A DNA stretch of 64,000 bases, from the NCBI GenBank assembly GCA_002914845.1, contig JXTC01000379.1:1-64000 (forward strand), in the 5' to 3' direction. The position numbers and the translations under genes were made by a program. Below the pieces are notes generated by a model, which ran no database searches, was not told the DNA's origin, and saw only the letters and a list, made by a program, of their open reading frames with translations. Shown piece after piece: positions 47,262-60,894 of this stretch. How positions within the stretch are numbered: position 1 is the stretch's first letter; each line of letters begins with the position of its first letter. Source of the stretch: Trema orientale. Lineage: Eukaryota > Streptophyta > Magnoliopsida > Rosales > Cannabaceae.

Positions 47262-47771
47262 ATAACCTCCCTAATAGAAACGACAAATAAGGCGGAAATA
47301 AATGCCAAAATAAATCAAATATAGAATACATAAAATTTACGTAGTTTATTAATTTGGCTACATCTATGAAGCTGCTGTAGATCTTCACTAGAAGGAGAAA
47401 AAAAAAATTTACAAGTGTTTACAAACACTCACTATTTACTTCTCACACGCTGACTCCGAATACACCAAAAAAAAAACTGTATTTTTCTCTATTTCTCAAG
47501 AATAAAATCTCTTTATTTTACCCTTAACTATATTTTGTGTTTCTCACTCTTTCAAGGATGAAAAATAACGAGGAATAAGGTCCTAATCCTTTACATGTTC
47601 TTTTTCTTTCAGATTTCCTTATATACCACACATTTACCTTGTAATCTCACCAAACCATTTTGCATGGTTTTTGCACGCGACTTGTACGCGGGTTAAAGCT
47701 TTTACACATAAAGCTTTATAAGAAAAAAATATATATTCTTCCTCCTTGGCATTTAATGCTCCACCGCCAAC

Positions 47772-48343
47772 TAGGAATGGCAATGGGACGGATCGGGGAC
47801 GGTTTTTTAATTACCATCCCTATCCCCGAAAGCCAATCACAATACCATACCCGCCCCATTAACCATTCTTTTGGATGCGGGGATGGTGCGGGTATTAACC
47901 AATGGATAACGGAGAAAACCGCGGTTACCCATTACCCATTAATAATATTAAAATATTAAAAAATTAAGATGAAAATACTAAATCCTTTTCATAATCAACA
48001 AAATATTAAACACAACAATATACTTATAATTTTTAAACTCTAAAATTTAAATATATAAGTACATATAACTCTCCAAAATTATTATTTTATCAAAGATATA
48101 ATAATATTGATAGTGTAAAATTAAATAGATATTTATATGTATAATAATTTTTCTATGTAAATATATATATCGGGGCGGGTACGGTGCGGATTATACAAAT
48201 ACCGTCCCCGCACCATACCCGCATATTAACGGTACGGTTATTCCCCGCCCCGGTCATTTTCTCCGCTTGAGCGGTTTTTCTCCTCCCCATTCGGATCGGA
48301 TAACCACGGATACCCGTAACCATGGGTTATATTGCCATCCCTA
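47772..48343. mobile_element. hAT-type nonautonomous element
   Basis: 572 bp with ends TAGGAATGGCAAT and ATTGCCATCCCTA (inverted repeats) and a perfect 8-bp target duplication CCGCCAAC (47764-47771 and 48344-48351). The 8-bp duplication and TA-GGGATGGCAA ends fit hAT transposons. GC-rich arms (GGGGCGGGTACGG types) flank an AT-rich centre. No transposase. Confidence 0.9.
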
Positions 48344-48565
48344 CCGCCAACAGAGGTTTGCTGACATTATGGGTTGAACAGTTTAATCCAAGTATGCGGA
48401 TTGTCTTCAGTTTTGCAAATTAACAAATTGTTCATATTTTCATCTGAAAATTTCTATATTTGTGGCCAATATTTAGCCATGTAGCGGCTTTGTACTGCCC
48501 AAACTTGCTGCCTCGTGGCAACCCTACTGCCCTAGTACTTATCAGGAAGCTTGCTGACCATGCCT

Positions 48566-48581
48566 AATATCATTTATAAAT
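48566..48581 (+). promoter_or_regulatory. TATA box of a copia-like LTR fragment
   Basis: ATTTATAAATAGATGG, with the probable transcribed part of an LTR following. No gene is attached. Confidence 0.45.
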
Positions 48582-48829
48582 AGATGGGTAGAAATTCAAG
48601 GTTGGATCAAGCTGGTGAGTCCTTCAGAAATATTCCAAGTGTGTATAACGTTGCGTAAGAGGGAGCAACATTGAGAGAAACTCGGGTGTAAATGGATTTT
48701 GGGTATTTGAGTTAAATAATCTTTTGTAATTTCCTTGATTTCTCAGTGAAATTTTTTATCCTTTTCGCCTGTGAACATAGACCAAAAGGCAAACCACAGT
48801 TCTGAAATTGCCTTTAAATCTTCCTATTT

Positions 48830-50229
48830 TCTCTCCTTCTCACGCACAAATACCTGAAGCCTAAAAAATTTCTCCCTCCGGCCACTGTTCATGCAACACC
48901 GCATCGCTACCCCAGCAGTCCGACTCTCTGGCCCACAACCACTATAGGTCGCCGATGAAGCCAGCACCGTCAATCTTGCCGCCGGTAGCCGAAGCTATTG
49001 AAGACGATGCCATCAAAACGGTTTTTCAGCTGTAAAACCGTCGTCCGACGTCTGCTCAGCCCATCTCCAGCACGTGTGGAATCGTCTCGACCTCTCCGAC
49101 AAAACTTGACCAATTGTTTCCATCAATTGGCTGCCGGTAAAGAACTTTCCGATTTGGCCATTTTATATATTTAATTGTGGTATTTTTATAAATACTTTTG
49201 TGAAATAATTATTTAGGCCAAGAAAAATATATGAGGTGATACAGGAGCTTGAATTATGAACGAATATAATTATTTGGTGTTGAATCAGAATTTTGAGACC
49301 TGTAAATTCTCAAATTGAAAAAGAGAATATTTTTCTAAATACTTCAAGAAAATGGTATTTTTGTAACTTTCGGATTTAAGGCTCGTTTAAGGTTCGGGAC
49401 CTCAAAGCAAAGTTTCAACCTCAAATTCAGATTCAGCGAGGTCGAGAGATGAATTTTTATATAAAATATCGATATGTTTTGAAGTGGTACGAATTTCAAG
49501 ATAAGAGACTCGTAAATAGTCTCGTTTTACGTATCAGATGTCAAGTTTTGGTTCGAAACCTAAATTAGTCAAATTATATATCAAACTTAGCTATTTTAGA
49601 TACTAGGAACTCAATGACAATGTCTGCCATCTTATTCGAGACTCCATCGGAAAAGTGATTTTCTAAAGCAAGATAAATTAGTTTCTAAATCACCCAACAG
49701 ACATTCGAACGACTCACGAAAATTCATACGAGCTTTGATAGAGGATTATTACACTCATTTGAGGTAGAGACTCGATCATCAACTTTTAATTTAGTTTATT
49801 ATAAATAGTTTGGATTGATTTTGATTAAATTAAAATTTATGATTACGAAAAATGTGTTTAGTTTAAATTAGTGATTTGGAATGAAAGAAAATCACTGCGT
49901 GATTGATTTATTGATTTGATCACAAAACGTACATATCCATATCATATCATGAATTTACATTGCATATTGTCACATGTGGCTGTCGAAATTACAATGTACA
50001 AGTAGACTACTAGAATAAGTCACGTTCATCATATAGATGATACAGAACTCATGTATATCATGAGATTAGGCATTACAGAATTAGGTAATAGCTAGTACAT
50101 TTCTGGTAGACTTAAATGGTATGTACTGTGTTTTGGAATTAGATTTAATATTAGTTGATAAATGTGGATTTTTGATAAATCTGTTTGAGAAACTAGTATT
50201 TGTGAAATACTTAGAATGGGGAAACTAAC
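48830..50229 (+). repeat. Tekay-type LTR fragment, plus strand
   Basis: Diverged relative of the 6909-9640 LTR in opposite orientation: AAGGTTCGGGACCTCAAAGC near 49388, GATACTAGGAACTC near 49598 and TTTGAGGTAGAGACTCGATC near 49760 correspond to blocks there. A GC-richer part lies at 48860-49140. The 3' part is missing where the minus-strand LTR begins. Confidence 0.65.
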
Positions 50230-53014
50230 TATCAAGACCAGAAATCCAAGGCCGCGACTATTAGTAATTTTATATGAAAATAGTGATAAACAGTGATATT
50301 CAAAAATTCCAAGAAATTAAATACTTGAAAGTTTCATTTTTAGTCCTCAAAAGTAATCAAATTTCAGAATCATGAAACTTTCCATTAGTTTTAATTTCCC
50401 AAGAAAATCTTCATTTAAACTTTAGAAAAAATTCTAATTAATAATTTAGAAACTTTTATTAAAGGGTTTTTGGCATGATTAGTCCCTGAATTTTTAGATG
50501 GTTTGCAATGTATCCCCTGAACTTTTTTTTTTAGCAATTAGGACCCTGAATTTAGAATTTTTAACATGATTAGCCCCTGAATTTTTCATAGATTTGCAAT
50601 GTATCTCCTGAACTTTTTTTTTTGGCAATTAGGACCCTAAATTTAGGGTTTTTGACATGATTAGTCCCTGAATTTTTCGTTGATTTGCAATATATCCCCT
50701 GAGTTATATGCAAATGTTTAAACAATTAAAAAATAAATTACAAATCAACGAAAAATTCAGGGGCAATCATGCCAAAAACTGTAAATTCAGGGTCCTAATT
50801 GCCAAAAATAAAAGTTCAGGGGATATATTGCCAAAAATTCTAAATTCAGGGTCCTAATTATCAAAAAAAAAAGTTCAGGGGATACATTGCAAATCATCGA
50901 AAAATTCAGGGACTAATTATGCCAAAAACCCTTTATTAAATCATGATTTTTAATGAAAGAGTCCAATTTTAAAATCTTAGGTCCAAAGTCCAAATAATTT
51001 ATATAAAATCAATTGTATTTATAAGTGCTCAATTTAGTAATAAAATCATCCTCATACATCTACTTAGTAAATATACTAATATTGGCTAAATAATTTTGAC
51101 ATAGAAAAGGAAGATGATACGGAGTAGGAACCAACCAATAAAGAGGAATGGAACGGCAAGCATATGCCAAACATGTTTGTCAAGCTACCAGAACAATTGC
51201 TACAAAATAAATCAACAACTGAAAGTGGGAGGAAGTAGGGGATGAGCACGTGAATGCTTAGTAGAGATTCAATTATAGGTTTCTAACCAATATAAATACT
51301 TACTTTCAAGGTCCTGCATGGTCAACGAAATAATCAAACGGTTTTACTAAAGTGCAATAAAAATTATCATCCAAAGGTTTAAATTTTCTAAAACCTTAGA
51401 AAACCATCTTAAAACAGAAATCATTTCCAAAGGTTCAAATATTCCAAACCATTGTAAATCTTAGTCTCAAAATAAATTCATTGTCTAAAGGTTCAAACAT
51501 TCCAAACCATTATAAAATATGACATCAAATCCAGTATATATCTATTCAAGTCAAGCACATAAAAAGCAACACAATCAATGACATGTCAGAGCCATTAAAA
51601 GCTGGTGACCGTAAGTGTGTAATATAGTACGAGCCACCCTAAGTGAATAACTACACATATGTACTATGTCCAAGTCACCTAAGTTGGTAACTATGAGTAT
51701 GATATGTAGTTCGAGCACCCTAAGGGTACTGTAAGTCCAAGCACCCAATAGGGGTACCGTAAGTCTGTTGGCCGCATAGGCGCAATATGACAAAAATAAG
51801 AATATATACCATTTTTCACAAAAATTTTAAAATAGAGTATGCAACATTTTTAATTAACCAAGTTCAGTTCTAAAAACTAAATTCTTATTTAAATTGGATT
51901 TTATAAAAATTTCGGCAGCACAACAGATGTTTTCGTCAAAACCAATAAAATCTAATTCCTACAGAAAATATTTCCAAATAAGATAATTCGGCATGCCAAC
52001 CAGTATGACGTGCCTCCCAGGTAGTTGAAATATCAATTCAAGCCAAAATATGTATAAATCACATTTTTATAAATTATTTTACGAAATTCCATATTTATTC
52101 AAAATATGTGAAAATCAAAAATTAAACCAATTTAAAGATCAAGTAATCGAATCCCTACCACAATCAAGTGACAAGATAGCGTTACAGCGCTATTGAGAGT
52201 GTTTGATGTCATTTGGCAGTCGTTTGGAGGGTCAGGGGTCATTTTCGAACCCGCGATCGTCCGCTTTGAAATATTAGTTTTCCAACGGGACCTCGAATAG
52301 AATAACAGATATCTCCATTGAATTCCTAGCATCCAAATTAGTTAGGTTAGATATACAACTTAAACAATTCGGGTTCGGGCCGAAACCTGATACCGTGGCA
52401 CACAAAATCAGACAAATCTGAGCTGTTAGATTTCATTTTCTGTGCCCTCATCAAACATAGTCAATATATATATATACATCAAACTTTTTATTTTCACGAG
52501 TACATCATAAATATGAAGTTTATTTTACGATCTAACGATCGGATTGAAAAATTTTAATATAAAACCAAAATGACTCAAAATTATCAAAAATGGCAAAATT
52601 CAATCCAAGCAAAGTCTAGTCGAGATATATATACTATAGTGTTCCTCTTGTCGAGAGAAATCCAATGCAAGTGGTTTCGCGACCTGAGGTGGCCGAAATC
52701 TCTGTCGGCGGCCAAATCTTCCCGCAGTTATTTTCCTCCACTGACGGCGATTCTCGCGGTTACAGGCGGCGAAATTCTGGCAGACAGCTCGTCCCGAGAT
52801 AGTGGTATGATTCTCGGTGGTGGCGGCGCTTGTAGCTGGCCGGAGGATGGTCGTCGGCAAACGAAGCTATGATTGTTGTGCATCGGGCACAATGAAGAAG
52901 AAGAAGACGTCGAGGGAGAGAGAGAGAAAGATAGATACATATATATATATGTATATATATCTGTTTTTTTCAGTAAAAGGACAAAAATACCCTTATAAAA
53001 ATAGGGTTTTTATA
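50230..53014 (-). repeat. Tekay-type LTR, minus strand, carrying a MULE-type foldback
   Basis: The reverse complement matches the LTR at 3604-5639: CCTAGCATCCAAATTAGTTA at 52325, ATTCGGGTTCGGGCCGAAAC near 52368 and the GC-rich block 52680-52860. It ends at about 53014, directly before a PPT, so it is the 3' LTR of a minus-strand element. The outer end near 50230 (TATCAAGACC for TGTCACGACC) is eroded. An (TA)n stretch lies near 52940. Frames at 52570-52940 overlap on both strands and are not credible. Confidence 0.75.
50464..50931. mobile_element. MULE-type foldback element
   Basis: 468 bp starting GGGTTTTTGGCATGATTAGT and ending with its near-complement ACTAATTATGCCAAAAACCC, so most of it folds into a hairpin. 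Flanked by a perfect 9-bp direct repeat TTTATTAAA (50455-50463 and 50932-50940). Long inverted repeats with a 9-bp duplication are typical of Mutator-like elements. The arms are built of repeated units of about 110 bp (TAGTCCCTGAATTTTT ... CCCCTGAACTTTTTTTT). No coding region. Confidence 0.9.
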
Positions 53015-53060
53015 TCCTTCCCTCCTTAAAAAAAATTTCATCCCGAAATTCAAGCACGAA
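53015..53060 (-). other. Polypurine tract and adjacent internal sequence
   Basis: The minus strand reads CTTGAATTTCGGGATGAAAT, then AAGGAGGGAAGGA, then the LTR. It is nearly the same as 3565-3603 of the first gypsy element, which establishes the same clade. Confidence 0.85.
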
Positions 53061-54257
53061 ACGGAGTACAAGTAAAATGGTAAAGAATAATGCTCAGAAG
53101 GAGAGTGAATGCTTGATCACATAATTGATAAGTACCGAACCAAACATTTGGTAAATCTAGAAGTGTGTAACATACAGTTCACATCTGGTATTAGAATTTC
53201 ATTAACATGTCAATGCCATAGAAAAGCATGTGATAAGGAGGTACACAAGAGGTATAGAATCACAAGATGGCTCATTGGTAGGTACAATACATCGACACAA
53301 TAGATTGGAAACGATAACCCCAAATTGGTAATTAATTACAGAAGTAGTGACAATAACCAGTAATATGAGTTGAAAACATAAGACCTGTGTAACCAGAACA
53401 CTAATTGTTAGGTACTAAAATAGTATAACAGATCAAATGTTAGATACATACAATACTGTCCCTAGATCATATTAGATCAATAACACACTGTGAGAATTCT
53501 ATTTTTCTGTAGCTAAACTTAGTCCTAATCAATCATTGAGTCTAAAGACTCTAACAAAATGCTCATCAACACCGGATAGTACTCAATAAGTTCTCGAGTG
53601 AAAAATAATTATATTTGTGTTACACCACACACAAACGAGTTTAGAGGTCAAAAACAGTAATAAGAGTACAATGACCTAAGTCATTTATCATTCCTCATAA
53701 TAAGTGAGAAACAACTATGTACACAATACATTTCTAGTCAAGGATATGACTAGAATTATCATAACAGGAAATCATCAACACAGAAGTACATTGCACAACA
53801 AATACCACCAGTTAAATTACTGCAGTACAAGTATATAAAATGCAAGTACTTACATAACAAATATGGTCCAAAGACTTTCCAAGTCTTTTACCTAGGGTAA
53901 TACCATATCGTAATAACCCATACCTAAATTAAACCTAGAGACTTTCCAAGTCTCTTTGCCGAACATAGGATTATAACAATAATCCCAGCTCGTCACCCAC
54001 CTCCAAAGACTTTCTAAATCTTTGGTACAATAGAAAGTCATAGAAAAATGACTCAATACTCACTATGAAAATAAAACTATTAACAATACTTCAATGCCCC
54101 AGAAACAAGATTTCAATGGAATAGGCTGTCTTTGCAGTGACACCTATCTCCCATCTAATCTCGTTTTATTTTTAAATCAAAAATAGTTTTGACAACATGC
54201 AGCACAAATATTAAGGGCATATAGGAATACTACACTAGTTCACAATGAGGTTTCAAC
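53061..54257. other. Noncoding internal or flanking stretch
   Basis: No pol similarity is recognisable where gypsy pol would be expected, so the internal domain was lost or this is a noncoding derivative. The only clear structure is the hairpin triplet at 53870-54025. Confidence 0.5.
53870..54025. repeat. Three short hairpin repeats, about 66-bp spacing
   Basis: AAAGACTTTCCAAGTCTTT (53871), AGAGACTTTCCAAGTCTCT (53937) and AAAGACTTTCTAAATCTTT (54004). In the second, both arms differ from the first in a paired way. The sequence between copies is barely similar. Confidence 0.8.
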
Positions 54258-55901
54258 TACTGGTAATTTCGAAACCGAAAATGATTTCTGCAATTTTGTA
54301 AATAATTTAAGAACACAGCGAAATAGGTATTTTAAAATTTTACTTGAAACTTTACAAAACTAAATATAGGATCGATGATCTAACATAAATCAATTCATGG
54401 ATCTTGGTTTAGATAAAACCTGGAGGCGCTTTACAACCATTGAGCCTTCCCGTCTATTCTCTGGAGCCCATTGAATGATCCGGTGTGTAGGCACCTTCTT
54501 GATTCCCAACGAGAGATGAGCGGACAATCCGGAAGATGCTCTTCCTTCTCCTTTGACTGTACGTCAACGACCACGGGTATCTCTCCCTCGGCGGCCGTGA
54601 ACGATCACGGGATTTATCCCACAGCAGCACGGTTCTCTCTCACTCCCTCTTTTTCTCTCTGTCACATGAAATGCACAGTTATTGTGCTATGGGTGGCGTG
54701 TAGAACACTTAGAGAGGCTTAGGAGAACTTTCTCTTAAGTATCTAAAGAGACATAAACCCTAATGGGCTTATTGGACTCAACTGACCATTCAATTAGTAT
54801 TGGGCTATGTGTGAGCTAGACAGGGGATCTTATGGATCCAAATAGTCGAAGCTCCAATGGGCCAACTACCCATAATCATAATTAACTCTTAATTATGATT
54901 GGGCCTTGTCCATTAATATTGGGGCACTCTACTATAGGCCCAATATTGTACTCTTAGACTAAATGTCATATATTTTCTTTGAAGCTAATTAACACCTTAA
55001 TTAACTTCATCCATTTAGCATATACTATACCTGCAGATATACCCCTAATGCAATGCCGTACTAGTGAGGTGAAATTACCGTATTACTCCTCTAGTACATA
55101 TTTACCTTTGAGTTGCCATTTTTCATCTAATGGATAATAATTGACTTTAGTATTTGTAACTGCCCATACAAACACAGTCAAATTCACAAAGTGAATACCT
55201 GGTGCCTGGTTTTTTATTATCCAAGTCCTTAAAAAAACTCAAAGTGATATTATATGCATGGTGTCTAAATCATGAAGGGCGTTCTCATCAATTCACAAAT
55301 CTTATCTTCCAAGATACTGGAGTTCAAACCATATAATCGAAACTAGTCCTTTAGTAAGTCAAAAAGATAAAACTCATGAAAGCAAGTCCGATAATCACTA
55401 GGATTAAGGTAATCTTACAATGGTACTAGATTAGTGAAAGATAGAATATTGAGTTACGGCACTTAACCTCAAATTCTATTTTCACTTGGTCCAGTTCAAT
55501 ACACTTATAACTTTCTTATAACGCACTAGTGTTTCTATCCAAAGTCAGACACATCGATGATTGGAGACTTCATCAATCCCGTTTGAATAGACAACATTAC
55601 ATTCTATGGCAAAATAAAGTATTCCATCTTTATTTGCATAATGTGAATTTTTAATTTAGACATAATGAAATAAAGAATTTAGTCTCCCACATGTGAACAC
55701 TTCACACGAACAATTCTTTATTACTCATTATTAGTCATGGAAACTTTTAGACGTTTGCATAATAGCAAACATAAATATCACATGTATATAATTGGGTCAT
55801 AATATTAGATTTATTAATAACAAATAGATAACACTTAAATCCAATAAACGTTGTTTAAAATGCCAAACAAAGAAACTGCTTTCTAAGGAATATTCCCAAC
55901 A
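54258..55901 (-). repeat. 3' LTR of the 9.3-kb copia
   Basis: 1,644 bp. The reverse complement begins TGTTGGGAATATTCC and ends near ACCAGTA (expected ACCAGCA). It is adjacent to the PPT (minus strand GGGCAAGTAGGAGA, 55902-55916). An open frame at 54471-54722 on the plus strand is antisense to the element. Confidence 0.9.
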
Positions 55902-55914
55902 ATCTCCTACTTGC

Positions 55915-58400
55915 CCTTTAAAGCAGATGTGATATATTACGCAGTCCCATTCCTTCTAGGTGATCCTCAAATACTTTGATTACTAAGGATTTGATAAACA
56001 GATCAACAAGGTTCTTCTACTAAGGCTATCTTACTCACTATAACGTCTCACCATTAGGGTTAACACATAACAAAAAGTTGATCCTCTGGAGTATATTTTC
56101 AGATCGAGCATCTGAATTAATATATCTTACATAAGTCAGATCTTTCTCCAGAATAGACAAGCATATAGCTCCTATTTCTCTGAAGATACTTAAGGATATA
56201 CTTGACTATAACTCTATGTTTAGGTTCTGGATTGAATTAGTAACAACTTACTATTCCAACAGCATAACAAATATTATGCTATTGTACTAACCAAATTCTT
56301 ATTGATGATTGTTATCCTATACCATTTTCATTGATTAGTATATCATCAATATGTATAAACTGAAAAAATCACTTTGCTACCCTGAATCTTTTAAAGATAC
56401 AAGATTCGTCTATGTATCGATCAAATCGATAAATTATAGACAAATGTTTAAGTTTATAAATTAGATCTCTAAAATTTCACAAACTTTACCTTCTTGGCCT
56501 TTTTCAATGAACCCCTCTGGCTGTAACTTTTAGATACATTCGTCAAGATTGCCATTCAGAAAAGCTATCTTGATGTCCATTTACTATATCTCAGAATCAA
56601 TAGATACGACTATGAAAAAGAGTATATGAATAGACTTGATCATAACAATAGAATAGACATTCTTTCTGTATATAGTCCTTTTGCAATTAACACGCCTTGA
56701 AAGTCTTTATTTTCCCGTCTATTCCTCTTTTTCTCTTATAGACTAATTTTACACATAAAAGATTTTACCCCTCCAGGTGGATCTATAAGATCCCAGATTT
56801 TATTAGAGTACATAGACTCTAATATGGATTCTATTGCTTTTTGCTAATTATCTATATCAACATCATCTATTTCCTCTTAATAGATAAAGTAATCAGATTC
56901 TAGGTTATAAGACTATCCTATTTCTAAATTTCTACCAGATTGTCTCACAATCCTCCCACTACAATGAGGATCCGATATATATTAGTGATTTATCCTTCTT
57001 AAGTACTTACTCAATTTTATCTTTCATAGATAGGCTGATTATATCATCATTTAGCTCCTCAGAAATAACTTACTTTGGGGTTGTAATAATGAACAATTGA
57101 ACAACAACTTAATCATAGCCAAAAGTTTTCATTGTCTGTAAGATATTCCTAAGAATTCTCTATAGAGATATTCAACGCTTCGATCAAATCGATGCGTCTT
57201 TTTACTTTTCCTAATTGCTTTCTGGTTTTCGCCTTCAATTCTTTGAACTTTTTCGAAAGAATTCAATTAGCAGTAACATTAGGTAAATATAACAAAATTT
57301 TGAATAATCATTCATAATGACATATTGAAAATCTCATTGAGCTTGATTGCTCAAGGCCCCACAGACAATAATAAGTACTATTTTTAACACATTCTTGTAC
57401 TCTTAGGTCTTTTTCATTAAAGGACCTTTTAGTTATTTACCTTCCAGATAGGATTCACAGATTGGTGATTGTACGGCTTCGAACAAGTTTAGATGCCTAT
57501 CCTTAGCCAATCTTTGGATCATATTTAGGTTAATATAACCAAAGTACAAATATGTTTTATTCTTATTACTTACTTACTTACTTTCTTATGATTAGATTTG
57601 TCATGTTCAATCTCATCATTATTAGTATTATACAATGAGAATAATATAGGCTAAAAATTGTCATTTTGTGCAATTAAGAATATTATTCTTTCACATGGAA
57701 ACTTTATCGTTAAGATAAATAGAATAATATCGTTTCAGCAAATATGAAACAAAAATCAAATTTCTCTTAATTAATTGACAATTTTTAAATCTTCATTCAT
57801 AAATTCATCAAACATGAATTTAAATATTTCTCATTTTATGTATAGACACTATAGCTATTGTAGTCCATACTCTTAGTGAACTTGTCTTCACTAAACCCCT
57901 TGGTTTCCTAGAACCCTTTGCAACAGACATACAAACATAGTTAATAATTCTTGAATCCTATCCAAGATTCATTAAATCATCCACTAAAATAAGTTAATGA
58001 ACAATAAATTGTTATTACCTTCCAATCATGTATTGTATAGGTATCTCTAACAATTTTCTTTCAACATCCTTTAGTGCTATATAGGAAATATTTTTCTTTT
58101 AGCTAAGGACTAGAATATTCACCATTAGCTACTTTAGCTTGGTGAATATGTTCATTAGGTATCTCATTGAGATTTACCATAATATTGTAGTGGTTTAAAT
58201 TCCTTGAATTTCATGTAGTAACATATTGGACATCATATGTCAACATGTATCAATGAATTATCTAGGAATTCTCCTACTACATATATGCTTAATTTTTCTT
58301 CACTAGTCTTACCAGTGAATGTGGACGAACATATAAGAGGCAAAACTTAATAACTTACCAGCCATAAGCATTAAATCTAGGTTACATTAATCCAGACAAC
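55915..58400 (-). pseudogene. Copia gag-pol remnants of the 9.3-kb element
   Basis: The minus strand shows, in scattered frames, integrase QYVIMNDYSKF near 57300, RT QMDIKIAFLNGNLDECI near 56570, the altered catalytic HIDD at about 56340-56353 (normally YVDD), YAVGIVS near 56270, ILKYLQRNRSYMLVYSG near 56190, then directly the RNase H end near 55950, so the RNase H core is deleted. Gag and protease (57500-58400) are too degraded to read with confidence. Many stops and frameshifts. Nonfunctional. Confidence 0.8.
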
Positions 58401-59039
58401 ATAGTCTAACCATACAAGTTATGTGAGTGTGAGTACAGTAGGTAAAGGAATTAAGGGCATATCTATTTGAATGAAAATAAATTAATCCATATAATAGTAA
58501 ACATCATGCAACAAATATTTTGAATAACTAACATAACGTAAAATAAAATCTACAATATGCAAGTGAAGTATCCCTAGGGCTATCACTAATATTCATAGTA
58601 ATTCAACTTTCCATTAATTACAAGCCTCCTACGGGAAGTTATGCAATTAACAAGTTAAACTGAAATAATTTCATTTAGAAAATAAGAAAAATATCTCATA
58701 TCCCATATTTTAAACTACCATTTAATTTAGTCCTCTACTCTACTAACAAGAACTCCTACGGAAGGATATCAATATTTCGAGTTGAGTGTGTAACCATTGT
58801 TTCAGTAATTAAGCTTTCTATATAAGACCGCCTCCTACAGGTAATCAACCTCATACAGTCTACCTAATACCTTATCCTAAGAAATTCATTTCCCGTACTA
58901 CCCAGACGAAAACCCTCCTACGGGAGCTCAGCAAGATTCTGAGGCGAGGCTCATCTTAGTACATAATGAACCAACAATGGAGACCATAGGTATTTCATAC
59001 CTTCTCCCACTCAATATTTTATAATTAGGGATTTAATAA

Positions 59040-60860
59040 TTTTACCCAGTTATCTAACTTACTTAGTAACATAAAATCAGTTATGTAAGCATGTTCATAT
59101 TTTGCATGTGAGTAGCTCTACTATTCCATATGATATGTTACCAAGATCATGTAATTAAATACTCTATATAGAATATGCATGTAACATTATTCATATAATA
59201 ATCAAGTATTGACAGAATTTAATAAAATAGAAAAGTTAACGATTATCAATCATTCTACCATTTAATATTATTTAGTAAATGAACAATCTTTTCACAAAAG
59301 ATATTATTAAATAATATCTGTCAGAGATAATATTCAAATTTAAATAATTAAGATTTTCACAAAATCTAATTTATTTAATTAAAAGATTTAATCCAAATTA
59401 AATCTCCTTGAATATTTCAAAATTCGAATTCAACTTTTGAATTTAAATTTGGAATTATAAATTCAATTATCTCATAATTAAAATATCTCCTCCTGATCGG
59501 ATTTTCAAATTTGAAATTATCTCATAATTTTCAAATCATTATTTTAATCTCATTAAAATAAATGTAAATTTTCTATTTAAATTTAAATTAGATAATATAG
59601 ATATTTACTAATTAAAATCTTCACAAGATTTAAATTAGATATGTAGATGATTTAATCAAATTAAATCTCTACAAATATCTATTTATTTGAATTTAAATTT
59701 TAAATTTCAAATATCAAATTAATTATCACATAATTAATATAAATTATCTAAAGATTTAATCACATTAATCTATTAGAATATTTCCAGATTTAAATTCAAC
59801 ATTTGAATTTAAAATCTTTAAATTAATTATTGAATAATTAATATAGATAATCTTTTGAAAATTTAATCTTATTAAATCTTCTAGATTATCTCTAGATTTA
59901 AATTCAACATTTGAATTTCAAATCATAAATTAATTATCAAATAATTAATATAGTAATATTATCCAATCACATAAATTTAAATTTAGATTTATCTCATAAT
60001 ATCTAAATATCATTTTTAATCACATTAAAAATAAAGAAAAAGTTCGAAAATTTAGCCAAATCCGAAATTATCTCATAATTTCTAATTATCCATTTAAATT
60101 TCATTAAAGTAATCTACCAACTTTGAATTTAAATTCAAATAGATTTGGATAGATAAGATATTCTTTCTAATTTTAATTTGAAATCTTCATAAGTTTTAAA
60201 TTTAAATAGTAGAAGATTTAACTATTTAAATCTCCTAGAATATCTCAAAATTTAAATTCAAATCAAATTTAAATTCAAATTAACAACTAATTATCACATA
60301 AATAGTTTAGGAAATATCTAACTAAAATTTTAATTTAAAAAATTTTAAATATTATCATATAATATCTAATTAATAATCTCCTATTTATTTAATTTAATTA
60401 TCTCATATTTAATTTAAATAATCATTATCTGATAATGATTAACTGACAAGATTTGATTTCCTTAAATAGTGGGATCTCATCCATATTTTAAATTTGAAAT
60501 CAAATCTATTTAAATATGTGATCCTATCCATATTTAAATAGTCATTTAAATTTCCTTAAATCAAGCGATCTTATCCTTAATTTGCATTTATTTAAATTGA
60601 GGATCTTATCTTTAATTTAAATAAATTCAAATTGAGTATCTTATCTTTAATTTAAATCTTTCAATAAATTAAGGATCTTATCCTTAATTTAAATTTAAAT
60701 ATTTGAATTTCAAAATTAGAGAACACATGATTTACTGATAGAATCTTATCCTATCATATTAGTTACCAAAATTTAAATTTCAAAAATCAGATAAGGTAAC
60801 TAATTCGAATTTCCTAAATTATCTCTAATTCAAAATTCAAATAAGAAAATTTAAAAATAG
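59040..60860. repeat. Very AT-rich, internally repetitive block
   Basis: Words such as ATTTAAATT, TCTCATAATT, TTAATTATCA and GAATTTAAATT recur many times at irregular spacing. There are almost no G/C runs and no reading frames. It may have grown by slippage and local duplication. Confidence 0.75.
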
Positions 60861-60894
60861 AAAATTATCTACAATGGATAATCTGACGTCAACG

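Larger units (their letters stand above)
47262..48829. repeat. Copia-like LTR fragments around a hAT-type element
   Basis: Noncoding. 47330-47400 (AAATTTACGTAGTTTATTAA) resembles the R region of a minus-strand copia LTR. 48560-48790 has TTTATAAATAGATGGG followed by TTGTAATTTCCTTGATTTCT, the layout of a plus-strand copia LTR promoter and 3' end. I cannot pair the ends, so these are called fragments. Confidence 0.45.
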
